Both the position numbers and the translations under genes were made by a program. The notes below the pieces were generated by a model that was not told the DNA's origin, made no database searches, and saw only the letters and a list, made by a program, of their open reading frames with translations. A stretch of DNA of 64,000 bases from Adineta ricciae (taxonomy: Eukaryota; Rotifera; Eurotatoria; Adinetida; Adinetidae), in assembly GCA_905250025.1 (NCBI GenBank), contig CAJNOJ010000116.1:1-64000 (forward strand), written 5' to 3'. The first letter of the stretch is position 1. Each line of letters begins with the position of its first letter. Shown here one piece after another: positions 24,230 to 36,594 of the stretch.

Positions 24230-25077
24230 TATAGAGAAATTCTTGTTTTTGTTTTTGTTTTCTTTTCTTCTTTCGTTTCATCAATCTTGCTTTTTTTGTA
24301 CACGATAACAGTGCTTTTCTTTTCTTTTTCTTTCTTTCTTCTTGTGCTTTTAGAGTAATTGAGCGAGCGATGATCTCAAAAATTATCTCACTCATTTTCT
24401 CTATAACGTCTTTATATATGTAATTACTGTTGTTTCGTGTGTCGAGTTTGTTAAGGAAAAAAAAAAAGAAGAAACTACGGCGTGAAACAGTATCGATTTC
24501 ATCTTGTTGTTTATTGTTATTAATCCCATGTGGGATGCCTTACTGTTTAGCTTCGTTTGCTTCTTTTTCCTTTTCTTCGTCCTCTTTTTCTTCTTCTTTG
24601 TTCTATCTGTCTTGCGTATTATCGAATTAATATTTTTCGTGTTCGTTCCTCACGATTTCCAAAAGAAAAACTCAACTAAACCAAATCCCATGCTAGTCGG
24701 ATGAAGATATGTTAACTATAGTCATTAATTCTATAGATTTTGTTGTCATATAATCTACGTAATCTTCAAAAAGAAGTTTTACGATGTGGATGACGCATGT
24801 TTAGGAGAAACATTCTTATTAAAAGATGACGTACGTTGTTGGTTGTAAAGATTTATTTTAAACTTGATATACTGTTAGCTGTTGCTCGTTGATACATACT
24901 GAGTGAGTGATGCAAGTGTACTCAATTATGGACGAATACCGATCGGGAGTTGTATATTAAGGTGAAATCGGATACGATTAGTTAGCTAGTCTTGAAAACA
25001 AGCATCGAACGGTTCATGTCAAAGATTTATTTGAAAAGTTCGTTTTCTATCCTAAGTGAACACAATGAAATCAAAGT
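24230..25077. other. Intergenic region between convergent genes
   Basis: Spacer of about 0.85 kb containing T-rich runs (24240-24340 and 24550-24610) typical of 3' UTRs on the two converging transcripts. The small Lys- or Phe/Leu-rich open frames are compositional artefacts. No gene is visible. Confidence 0.55.
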
Positions 25078-26297
25078 TTACACTAATGTTGAAAGTTCAT
25101 CCGCTTTGGTTAGATCAATATCATCTTCATTTAAATGATTTGAAGTAGTCGTTTGATGTAGAGATGAACTCATCGTGTCGAATTTCCCATTTACTATCGA
25201 GTGATTATTTGTTTTAATTGTTAAGAAATATGCTAGTAGAGTGAAAAGAATAAAAATAAGACCAAAGCCAAGAATAATCAATGAAACGATGGCAGGTATC
25301 AGGGACATGTTTAATAAAATAAAGAAAGACATTACTAGAAAGATAAGAATTTACGAATTAAAAAAAGTACAATTGTCAATATTTATTACCGAGAATGAGT
25401 GCAGGAATTGACGCATAAAAGCCACAGATGGCCAGAAATCGTGACGATGACGAGCTGAAAATTGAGTTGTTGTTTCTAAAATGGACATTCATATCTTTTA
25501 TGTTTGTACGTTAGAATCAAATTTTATACCGATGAGAGCGATGTTTGCTTATCACAATATTACATCCGAGGTAAATTTCAATACTGAAAACTAATAAACT
25601 AAAACAGTTCAATACGATGATAAACATGCATATGGTCGTTGCCAGATCTCGTATTGTATGATCGTACAATGGAACAACAAGCTGTGGAATTTTCTCCGTA
25701 GGTGGATTCGGTGGTGTAAACATGTACAAGAAACCTGGGGTAACATTTACTGATTGAAGAAGAAAAGGCATCATATTGTCTGGATTAGGAGGATTGGTTT
25801 TGAATAGAAGTTGCATGGCAGATAGAGAAATAAGAATGAGAGATGCCGAAACGAAACACATGAAGCATAGACTGAGTATGTTCGCACCTTTTGCTGCGGT
25901 TAGGAAGCGCCGGCGATCATTGGAGGGTACTGTAATAATTTGATCAGAAGAGAAGTCATGTGGACGAGCAAGTTCGGTAATATTGACAGTTTCATGACCA
26001 ATGGAAACTTTATAGGATGCCGAATGTGGACCACATAGAGCGGGTGGTGGAGGCGGCGGTACTACCAGTACTGGTCGATTTGGACGTTGTTGAATGCTTG
26101 AATCCGATTGACTTAATGTTGCATGCCAATTCATATTAGAATCAGCTGGTGGCGATCGAATTGAAGAGGACGACGATATACAATTAAACAGGTGCCTAAT
26201 AAAAATTAAGGATCACAATTAAAAGTGCCTTTATATAATGAAATATCGAGAAATTTTCTCAAGTATACCTGTCATCATAGTTCGGCTTCCCCATCAT
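25078..26297 (-). CDS. Four-pass membrane protein of unknown family
   Basis: Four exons (26269-26297, 25530-26195, 25390-25454, 25078-25334) join in phase to 338 aa. The first 95 residues are cytosolic-looking, Ser- and Pro-rich with a poly-Pro run. Four hydrophobic segments follow: ILSLCFMCFVSASLILISLS, TICMFIIVLNCFSLLVFSI, FLAICGFYASIPALILGVM, and IPAIVSLIILGFGLIFILF. A loop of about 55 residues separates TM1 and TM2. The C-terminal tail is polar and acidic. The topology resembles tetraspan families (MARVEL-like, MS4A-like), but I see no defining motif such as CCG, so no family is assigned. The same frame stays open without ATG upstream of 26297 to about 26455, so an additional spliced 5' exon is possible. 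Confidence 0.72.
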
Positions 26298-28554
26298 ACG
26301 CAGGAGAAAATCTTTCTGAACTGGTATTGACTCAATATGGCATCTTACTATTACTCTGACACTTTTTCCCCATTGATTGTACGAAAAAAGAGAGAAGGAA
26401 GAAGAAGAAAAAGAAGTTTGTATGCAACAACTGTCTCGAGGTATGAATATTGATGATGATTATGAACAACTTTCAATGTATAACCGTCAATTAGATGACG
26501 AATGAGAAGCCGCAAGGGAATACATACACACACATATATATGAAAGTGTTTGAAGGTATCGTCTCATTCTGCCTTTTTCTCGGCATATAGTAAATATTCT
26601 TGTAGTTACATCCAATTAAATGTATGATGCCATCACCGTCTGTGTGAATGTTTGACATCCACTCTACATGACTATCATCTATACAGCTTCTATTTGTTTG
26701 CAAATTGACCTATATGACAGAAGAAAAAAAGAGATAGAAACTATAGTACAGACGAGAAGTGTTCAATCATTTGCACAATACGTTGATTAGGTAATCAGAT
26801 TGAAAGATTTTGATGTATCTGTCTAATCATTGAATACTTTTTCGCATATAAATTAGATTTATCCGATTACCACACATCACTTTTGTACTTTCATGTCTGC
26901 GCACTACATTACTCCATCTGACAAAAGTTCTCGTCATTGAAAATCATTTAAAGCGATTCACATACTTTCTTGTCGAATACTTCACTACAAATCAGCAGAT
27001 CAGATAAAACTACGAGCCAAATTTCATCCACCATCGTCTGATATATTCTCTATATTGACTTAATTAAAGTTTCGTTGCGTACTTCACTTGCAACCATATG
27101 TTGAATAGCGACCGATCGTATTGGTATAAGTGGATATTGACGGTGGCAATAACAAGACGTGTTTGCATAGTATATGTATATATATATATTTCGTCTCTTT
27201 CATTCAACTTGTCATTTTGGTTTATGAAAAGAAAAAGGTATGAATAAATGACAATAAAGAATGATGGCGACGAAGACGATTGATTTGATTCGTATAATAA
27301 ATAAATTCGAACAAATGCTATACTTTTTGACTAAAATAGGCAAATAAAAGAATATTAATATACGAATTTGTTCTCCTTTTTTTGCATTCAACACAACAGA
27401 AACTACTCTTCGACAAGGTTTCTCTCTGAAATAGTATTGATCTGAATTTTCATTCGAAGAGTTAACGTGAGTATCTTGACTACAAATGACCCCATGTCAT
27501 TTCGTTGTTAATTATTATCATGCAAGAAAGTCTCATCTCGAGAGATTTGATTATATGCATGTTAAACACTTTACTGTAAAGTTCATCAATGTGCACAATT
27601 GATTGAGAAATCAATCGCCACTTATTTAATAAAATATCACGCACAAAAGCAATCTCATCACATCCTTCCAATGACTAACGACGATTTGCAGAAGGATTTA
27701 CACGAGAGAACTTCTCGACCAGCAAATAGCAATAGGAATTGTAAATATTAATGTATTAAAACTTGTGTGTTCCTTCGACTAAATGGAATCTTTGCTTGTG
27801 CCTTGAAATTCGAACATGTTGACTTATTCTTGATTGACAACAACGAGCCAGGGATGTAAATTTGATATTACATTCGTTTGTGATTCACTTCCTCTTGTTA
27901 CAGATATGCTAATCAGCAGACAAAATCCATCGTTGTATATCTCTTCATTTACACTCTTATATATGACTTATCGACTGGTAGTCAATTATAAACTACGAGT
28001 CAATTTTTAATTTTATCTTTTTAAAAAAGGTCCGTGTGATAATGACTTCAGAAACGATCAGTCTTCGCCTAGTCGACTGTGAAATACTTCGAAAAACTGT
28101 ATTCCCTGAAGTCGTTGCACTTCCTTCGCGCATGGTAATTGTTCGAAAAAGAAAGTAAGGAAAAGAGAAAAGAGAAAAGAACGGATGATATTAAATGGTT
28201 AATATATATATATATATATATATGAAAAAGTCATTGTTATTTTTCGTCCTGCGTGATCTTTCTGGAAAAATCAATCGAATTATTTTCTTTAATACACAAG
28301 ATAGATTAGTGATCATTGTTCATGTTCCTTTTTTATCGCGTGCTCCAACGTTAATTGTACACTGACAAGTATGTGTCATTAACTTCATTGATTCCTCACT
28401 ATTTGACTTTCTGATGGAATATTTCTCGATGCTCATCATTGATATTCGATATGTTGTTTTTCATGTGTAAATTCTTCCAAGCAACATCATGTCTTCTTCT
28501 TTCTTTTTGCTCAATGAAACATGTATGAAGATCGAGTCGATGCTGTGAGTAAGT
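26298..28554. other. Divergent intergenic region upstream of the sodium channel gene
   Basis: This 2.26-kb AT-rich gap lies between the start of the four-pass membrane protein (-) and the sodium channel (+). It contains an (AT)n run near 28202-28222 and CT-rich sequence near 26380. It must include both promoters and probably untranslated exons. A minus-strand open frame at 26491-26703 follows an acceptor-like AG but has no recognisable domain. Confidence 0.5.
28202..28222. repeat. (AT)n microsatellite
   Basis: About ten AT units, 330 bp upstream of the sodium channel start codon. Confidence 0.85.
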
Positions 28555-31500
28555 ATGGACTACAATTCGATCGTTTTTCGTGAATTTACACATGAATCGA
28601 TACAACGAATTGAACGATATCGTCAAGAAGAAGCCGAACGTATCGCTTCCGAACGATTACAGCGACAAACCATCCATGAAGAGGAAAGTGAGCAACACAA
28701 TCCTAAACGAAAGTCATCAAAGTTAGAACCTATCGACTCGAAACGAAAAGCAAACAAAGAATTAGCAGTTGGACAAATTCTACCCAGAACTCTACAAGCG
28801 AAGTTTCCAGCGGAACTAATCGGCAAACCAATCGAAGAAATCGATTGGTATTATCGAACAGAATATGTACGTAAAACCTTCAATTCTGTTTTCAAACTAT
28901 TTTAATCTTGATTGCTACAGGTCTTTGTGGTTATCAATCAAAATAAAACTATATTTCGGTTTAGTTCAACATCTGCATGTTTTATTTTTTCTCCATTCAA
29001 TCCCGTTCGACGTTTTGCCATACGAATATTAACACATTCATTGTTTAGTACATTTGTTATGCTGACTATATTGACAAATTGTATATTTATGACATTGAAA
29101 AATGTTCCTGATACGAATGAGTATGATGACTGGAGGTCTTCTCTCTCTCTTTCGAATTAAAATTTTGTTTTAGATACGTTTTCACGTTTATTTATACAAC
29201 AGAAGCATTGATTAAATGCATCGCACGAGGATTTATTTTGAAGAAATTCACATTTTTACGTGATGCATGGAATTGGCTAGATTTTACTGTTATTACATTA
29301 GCGTATGACGATTTGTCCTACAATAATCTGCGTATTATCGCTGTGTTCTTTAGGTATATTACGTTCTTTGTCAACTTGGGCAATGTTTCTGTACTTCGAA
29401 CATTTCGAGTGTTGAGAGCGTTGAAAACAGTTGCGGTTGTTCCTGGTATGTGCTACTGAATTGACGGTGAATTGATTAATCAAGCTCTTTGTTTAGGTTT
29501 AAAGACGATTGTTGATGCTTTAATACAATCGTTGATTTGTTTACGTGATGTCACGGTTTTATCAAGTTTTATACTTTCAATATTTGCATTGGTTTGATCT
29601 TCAGTACACGCTGATTTATGAAAATATTAAAGTTTTAGGTTGGTTTACAACTCTATATGGGTGTTCTTCGACAAAAGTGTGTAGTTTCTTACGAATCGTT
29701 TATTAATATCACGCATGCGATACCGAATGAATTCAATACGTCATATGAATATTATCGGCACGAGATTAACAACAGTAGTACGTTTTGTCTTTGCAATGTT
29801 CGGCAAGCTTCATTTGCATTTCTAGCTTATTGGTATCAAGAGGACGAAGCTTTTGTTCTTTGTGGTAATGCAAGTGGTAGTCGAAAATGTCCCGACGGTT
29901 ACGTCTGCTTGAAAAATCTAGGCATCAAGTAACACTTCTTCTGTTCGTTTTTCGCTTCACGCATTCTCTCTTTTTAGTCCTGACTATGGATATACCAGGT
30001 ACAGAGATAGTACTTATTTTGCATGCATTCGCTTCCTTCTCTATAGCTTTGACAGTTACGGCCGAGCTATGCTTTCATGTTTCCGCTTGATGACACAAGA
30101 TTATTGGGAAAATCTCTATCAATTGGTATGTGGACAGTTCACAGTGTCTTCTTGCTTAAAAGCCTCGTTTATGTAGGTGCTTACAGCCGCCGGTCGTTAC
30201 CATTTTTTGTACTTTGTTGCTGTTATATTTTTTGGCTCGTTCTATTTGGTAAACTTGATCTTAGCCATTGTTTCAATGTCATATCAAGAACAACAGAAGA
30301 AAGTTCGCGCTGAAAACGAAGAACGTGAACGACGCAAAGTCGAAGATGAACTCGAACAACAAAATGAACAAGCAAAAATTGCTTCTCTCTCTGAAAGATC
30401 CTCGGCCGTCGACCAAGGACAATATTTTCATAATGTCTTACTTTTTGAAAATGCAGATCGAAAGATTTCCACATCAGGCCTCTCGATTGAATATGAAGAT
30501 AATCATCGAGTAAGATATTTGAGAAAACTGCATGTTCTTCCACGAATACTCTCTCGATTTTCTAGAGAAATGAATCGAAAGATATGCAATCACTTCGCCC
30601 ATCACCGTTAATGTTCGAATTTGATGATATTGATGTCGTTTATTCCAATCCAATCACCATTGATGATACAACTATACCGTTTTTCGATGAATCTCAAAGA
30701 AATTCGATTCGAGAAGATAAAAAAAGTCAACGAACAAGAAACATTTCGTTCGAATCAGAGCAAGCCAAACGCGACAACGATTCCACTATCACAGTAAGTC
30801 AATGCAGATGTTCATCTCGTCTGATTCGATTTATTTTTCAGCTTTGTCAACCCAAACCTCATGTGAGATATCCTCCGATTTTGGAAATTTCCGCACCTTC
30901 TAACGGCGAAATTGCAAGTGTTCATTCGCAAAGTAAGCACTTCTTGAATATGTATTCACATCGATGTTTCTCAGTTTCAGAAAAAATCGATCTATGCGAC
31001 CGCCCTATGATGAAGCTGCTGCGAATCTACTGCTTCGAATGGGACTGTCAAGTACCAATTTTCAAAAAATTTCAAGTAAAAAAACCAAAAGTCAAATGTA
31101 TCTCTAATTACTTATAAATAACTAATTCTGTTCGTAGGAAACGGTTGCCTATTTTATGTTAGATGCATTCGTTGATCTGTTTATAACGATATGCATTGTT
31201 TTAAATACACTGTTCATGGCACTTGATCAGCATGGACAAAGCGAAAGAATGACGCGGATACTGACGACGGGCAATTATGTTTTTACCGGTATATTTACCA
31301 CTGAAGCAATATTGAAGATCATTGCAATGGCACCAGTCAAATATCTCAAAGACGGATGGAATGTCTTTGATCTGTTTATCGTTACACTAAGTCTAGTCGA
31401 ATTAGGACTTGCTAATATAAAAGGTCTTAGTGTTTTACGCTCATTTCGCTTGGTAAGCTTTCGTCATTCTTGACACAGTACTTTTTCTGATGAAGTTTCT

Positions 31501-34500
31501 TTAGTTACGTGTATTCAAGCTCGCGAAATCATGGCCAACATTGAATCGACTGATGTCGATCATCGGCAAAACGATTGGTGCGCTAGGAAATTTAACATTT
31601 GTTGTTGTCATTATTATATTTATATTTGCTGTCATGGGCATGCAGGTAAATGGAAGAAAAATAATTGTAATAAGTACGAAAGAATCTCTACATCTTTCAT
31701 TCTAGTTATTCGGTCAAAAATACACAGATGAGTTTGGTAAAGATATGCCGAGATGGAACTTTTGTGATTTTTTTCATGCATTTATGTAAGTTGTGTGGAA
31801 TCAGTGAACGGAAAAAAGATCATTGAACTCTTATTGAATCAATAGGATTGTCTTCCGTGTTTTGTGTGGAGAATGGATCGAATCAATGTGGGTGTGTTTG
31901 AAATGTGCCGGCTGGCCATGCTATCCATTTTTCTTATTTACTTTTGTCATTGGCAATCTTGTGGTACGTACATGAGCCCATTCTATCTGGAAACCATTAA
32001 ATCGCCTGTTTTTTTGTAAAGGTATTAAATTTATTTTTGGCTCTCCTACTTGCATCATTTGGTTCGAATGTTCTGGCTGAACGTGAGAAAGAGGATGATG
32101 ACAACAAGATTGGTGAAGCAATCGAACGTCTTCAACGATGTTTTCGCTTTCTAATCCATTCTATTTTTCGTCTATTTTCACGTGTAAAACAAGCGCAAGA
32201 TACAGCTGTTACCGATAATCATCTAGATAGAACTTTATTTCACGATCGAGTTTGTTTTCACATTCCTTTCTATTGTTCATACAAGTTCCAAATTCTATTT
32301 TTAGTCTACACGTGCATCACTCTCACTGTCAATAACGTTTGATCAAGAGAAAATCAATGATTCGGTGAAAATGAATGAAGACATCGAAATGAAACTAATG
32401 AGTAGTCATTCGAATACTCCTCCAACATCTCCCATCGATCTGTATCATCACATGCCACCACCTGATTGTTGCCCCAAACTAATTACGAAACATTTATCAT
32501 GTTGTGCAAAATGTATACCAAAACCTATCCGACAGAAGTGGACCTTTTTCCGTAGCAGAGCTCTGCAACTGGTTGAACATCGCTTTTTCGAACGATTAAT
32601 CATCGCTAGCATCTTAGCAAGTAGCACAACTTTGGTAAGTGGTCGAAAAGAGTTGAACCATGATCACTAGGATCGTGTATATTCCAGGCTTTAGAAGATA
32701 TTAACACTCGTCAACAACCAATCTTTTACAAGATACTAGTTGTATTGGACAAACTTTTTACGGTGATTTTTACTATTGAACTAATTCTGAAATGGTTTGC
32801 GTACGGAATCAAAAACTATTTTACGAATGGCTGGAATTGGCTAGATTTTGTCATCGTGCTAGTCAGCGTTCTTGGAAGTCTTCTCGATTGGCTTGGTGTA
32901 GCAGATATCCCTGCATTTAAATCTATGAGAACACTACGAGCTCTACGTCCATTGAAGGCACTTTCAAGATTCGAAGGGATGAGAGTAGGCAGATTAAATG
33001 TGAATTTGACTTGACTATTTTTGACCAAACTAGGTTGTTGTCAATGCGTTGGTTGGTGCTATACCATCAATTTTCAATGTGCTGTTAGTTTGTCTCGTGT
33101 TCTGGCTGATTTTTTCAATCATGGGTGTTCAGTTATTCGGTGGCAAATTCTATAAATGCGTTTATGTTAATACACACGATCGAGTCAGTATATCAGAAGG
33201 TGTCACAAATAAAGAGGATTGCCTAAGAAAGAATTTCACATGGGAAAATTCTCGAGTCAATTTTGATAATGTTTTCAATGGCTATTTAGCTTTATTTCAA
33301 GTAGTAAGTGTTTAAAATAGAGCATACTGATGACCTGATTGGGTTTCGTTTTCGTAGGCGACTTTCAAAGGGTGGATTGAAATAATGGCCGATGCATCCG
33401 ATGCTAAAGAAGTACGCTTGGATATGTATCACTTTCTCGATTATTTTAGTTGGATTTTTCAGGTCGATGTCCAACCGGAATATGAAAATAATGTTTATAT
33501 TTTGGTTTATTTTGTTTTCTTTATCATTTTCGGCTCATTTTTCACTCTGAACCTATTCATTGGTGTTGTTATTGATAACTTCAATCAACAAAAACGAATT
33601 GTAAGCGATTTTCATCAGACTCAACCGTTAAAAGTCTTTCGTGGATTTCAGTTAGGAGGTGGTGGCTCGATAGAAATGTTTATGACCGATGATCAAAAGA
33701 AATATTATAATGCGATGAAGAAAATGGGTACCAAAAAGCCAACGAAAGCTTTACCAAGACCCCGAGTAAATGTTCTAAGTTCAATATCTTCATATATTCT
33801 TATCGTTCAATATTGTTTTAGTTTGCTCTAGCAAGATTCTTCTTTGATGTGACCACCAATCAAAAATTTGACATTTTCATCATGATATGCATTTTACTTA
33901 ATATGCTCTGTATGTGTCTGGAACATGATGGGCAAAGCAAAACGTTCGAACGAGTCTTGGGCTACATCAATAACTTTTTTATCGCTTTGTAAGATGAGAG
34001 TTGAAGTGTGTGATCAATCGGTTCTAGCATTCTTGATGGTTTAGATTTACCATTGAATGTGTTATGAAATTGATCGCATTAAATTTCAAGTATTTTACTA
34101 TTCCATGGAATGTCTTTGATTTTATTATTGTGATTTTATCCATTCTTGGTATGTCGATTGATTTGATTGAGTTTTCGAATAACATCGTTTTTTGTAGGTC
34201 ATGTTTTAGGAGAAATTATAGCGAAATTATTTCTTAATCCGACTATATTACGCGTTGTTCGCGTTGCTCGTGTTGGAAGAGTTCTACGTTTAGTTAAAGG
34301 TCCGTACTAACACATGTCACTTTCTCGAGTAACTACGTCATATTTTTAGGTGCAAAAGGTATTCGAACCTTACTTTTTGCATTAGCTGTCTCCATGCCAG
34401 CTTTGTTTAATATCGGTCTTCTTCTTTTTCTTGTCATGTTTATCTATGCAATATTTGGAATGTCGTTTTTTGCGTATGTCAGAAAATCAGCTGGTGTCAC

Positions 34501-35478
34501 TGATCTATTCAACTTTGAAACATTTCCCAATTCGATGATTGTACTCTTTCAAATGTGTACAACTGCCGGATGGTCAGGCGTTTTTCAAGCACTAACCAAT
34601 GATAAGCCACCGGACTGTGATCCGACGATAAAATCACCTTCCAATCGAGGGGATTGTGGAATAACAGCGATCGCTATACCATTCTTGGTTAGCTATCTGA
34701 TCATCAGTTCTCTAGTTGTGGTAAGAAGTTTTCCATGATTTTGTTCTCGTTAGTCTACTTTATTCATGTAGGTTAATATGTATATCGCAGTTATACTTGA
34801 GAACTTCTCTCAAGCTCAAGAAGATGTACAACAAGTAAATACGAAAGGTCGTTTGAACTAAGCTAACATTTCTGCTGTCCTTTTCAGGGATTGACTGATG
34901 ATGATTATGATATGTATTACGAAAAATGGCAATATTTAGATCCATCCGGTTCGCAATTTATACGTTACGATCAATTATCTGACTTCGTCGATGGTCTTGA
35001 ACCGCCGTTACGTATACCAAAACCGAATCAACTGCTATTAGTCGCTATGAATATTCCAATTTGTGAAAATGATCGCATTCATTGCGTTGATATACTCGAC
35101 GGCCTGACAAAACATTTTCTTGGTACATTAGATGCATTACCAGCAAATAACGAAGCAGAAACTCCAATCGACATCAGAAAAGATCGCCCGAAGGACTACT
35201 ATCCAATCACAACGACTATTCAACGCCAGCGTGAAAACTACTTGAGTCGAATTGGTCTTAGAGGTTTTCGATATAACGTTAGTCGATGTCGAACTATACG
35301 ACAACATCAAGAACCGAAGCTGACAAGAGCTCAAATCGATGAATTGATCGAATTTGATGCATTAGGTACACCTGCTCTACTACCATCTCATCAATCGAAT
35401 TTCACGACAAGAAAATTAGTCCGACAACAACGGCTCACTGATTCCGATATCATATCCAATTGCTCATTTGGAATGTGA
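28555..35478 (+). CDS. NaV1: Voltage-gated sodium channel alpha subunit, NaV1/Para type
   Basis: Twenty-eight exons, all joining in phase, give 1,839 aa. Four homologous six-TM repeats are visible: I 28921-30300, II 31138-32080, III 32560-33600, IV 33822-34800. S4 segments carry regular Arg/Lys ([59 protein letters not shown]). The selectivity filter is Asp (TQDYWE, about 30090), Glu (CGEWIE, 31870), Lys (TFKGW, 33362) and Ala (TTAGWS, 34560), that is DEKA, the sodium-selective NaV1 signature. The III-IV linker has [22 protein letters not shown], the fast-inactivation latch with MFM as in insect Para instead of IFM. The C-terminus keeps the EF-hand-like region ([17 protein letters not shown]), but a clear IQ motif is not seen. 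It carries the rising phase of action potentials in neuron and muscle membranes. One exon (29978-29998) is only 21 nt. Confidence 0.96.
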
Positions 35479-36574
35479 TGAACGACATTCAAATCGTTAA
35501 GACTAGACGTTGTTTGTGATAATCGAACTTTTCTCGCAGTGAAATTTCATAATTAAACCATGCAATAGATGTGTCTGTAACGTCGATTCTTTTCTTTATT
35601 TAAATCCGATTTGAGGTAATCAACAATACAAAAAAAAAGCGAGAGACGATTGATTACGCTCTCACTGTATCAGACATATTTAAGCTTCAAGGCTAAAATT
35701 ACCGATCGAATAATGCGGGTACCTATCTCCGACAAGTCTAAATGAACTCTTTCTGCAATCGATATTTCGTGTCTACTCGAAATGATATGACCATGATTGA
35801 ATACTAACATTAAACAAAATGATATTAGTCCTTCGATTGTTCTAAACATATTTCAATATGAATTTTTATCTATTCAATTAACTTGCTTGATAGACGATAT
35901 TAAATACATGATACATTGACTCCCAAGATGCATGTTTCGAAAAAATGAATGATATATTCATTCAGTAAATCGCTTTGACTTCTAACGCATTGAATACATG
36001 CAAACTCTTCATCAAACTTGTCACATACAATCATGCTGACTTTCTCTTTTAACTGTACAATCGCGTGTATCACGTCCACACCGACTGTCTCCTAGTTTTA
36101 AACATTGAAACGAGAAAGAAGGAAAAATAAAAAGAAACGTCGAACATTCGTGTGATATCTTTTCTAATGGTCTTCGTGTGATAAATGATCTCACTCTCTC
36201 TCTTGCTTCTCTATTTAACTTGATAACATCTGTTAGAATCTCTTCTTTTTCATTTTAAATAAGATCCGCCCTTAATCTAATGAGAGTTCATTCATCGTAG
36301 AAATGTCAAAATGACAAACAAAGAGAAATACCGATGATATTTACTTTTTAATTGAACAGTTCAAGATTGAATAACGTGCAATAATTCATTTTTCAATTGA
36401 GTGTGAAAAAGGGCTTCTTTTCCAACGCTTTATCGAAGTGACAGCCGACACATTGACGTATATGCATACACACAAACACACTTCAATTGAGAAGTTAAAC
36501 AATCACAATTCAAAGAGATGAAAAGAATCTATCCGGACACAATTTCTCAGGTGTGTAATCCTCGTTATCATTGG

Positions 36575-36594
36575 TGATGATGATGATGATGATG
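36575..36594. repeat. (GAT)n microsatellite
   Basis: Short perfect trinucleotide run in intergenic DNA. Confidence 0.8.

Noticed and set aside
24430..24704. Phe/Leu/Ser-rich plus-strand frames
   Set aside because: They arise from T-rich 3' UTR-like DNA and have no domain or splice support.
26491..26703. Minus-strand frame with DDSHVEWMSNIHTDGDGIIHL
   Set aside because: An acceptor-like AG precedes it, but no downstream in-phase join to the four-pass membrane gene could be established; could be an untranslated or decayed exon.
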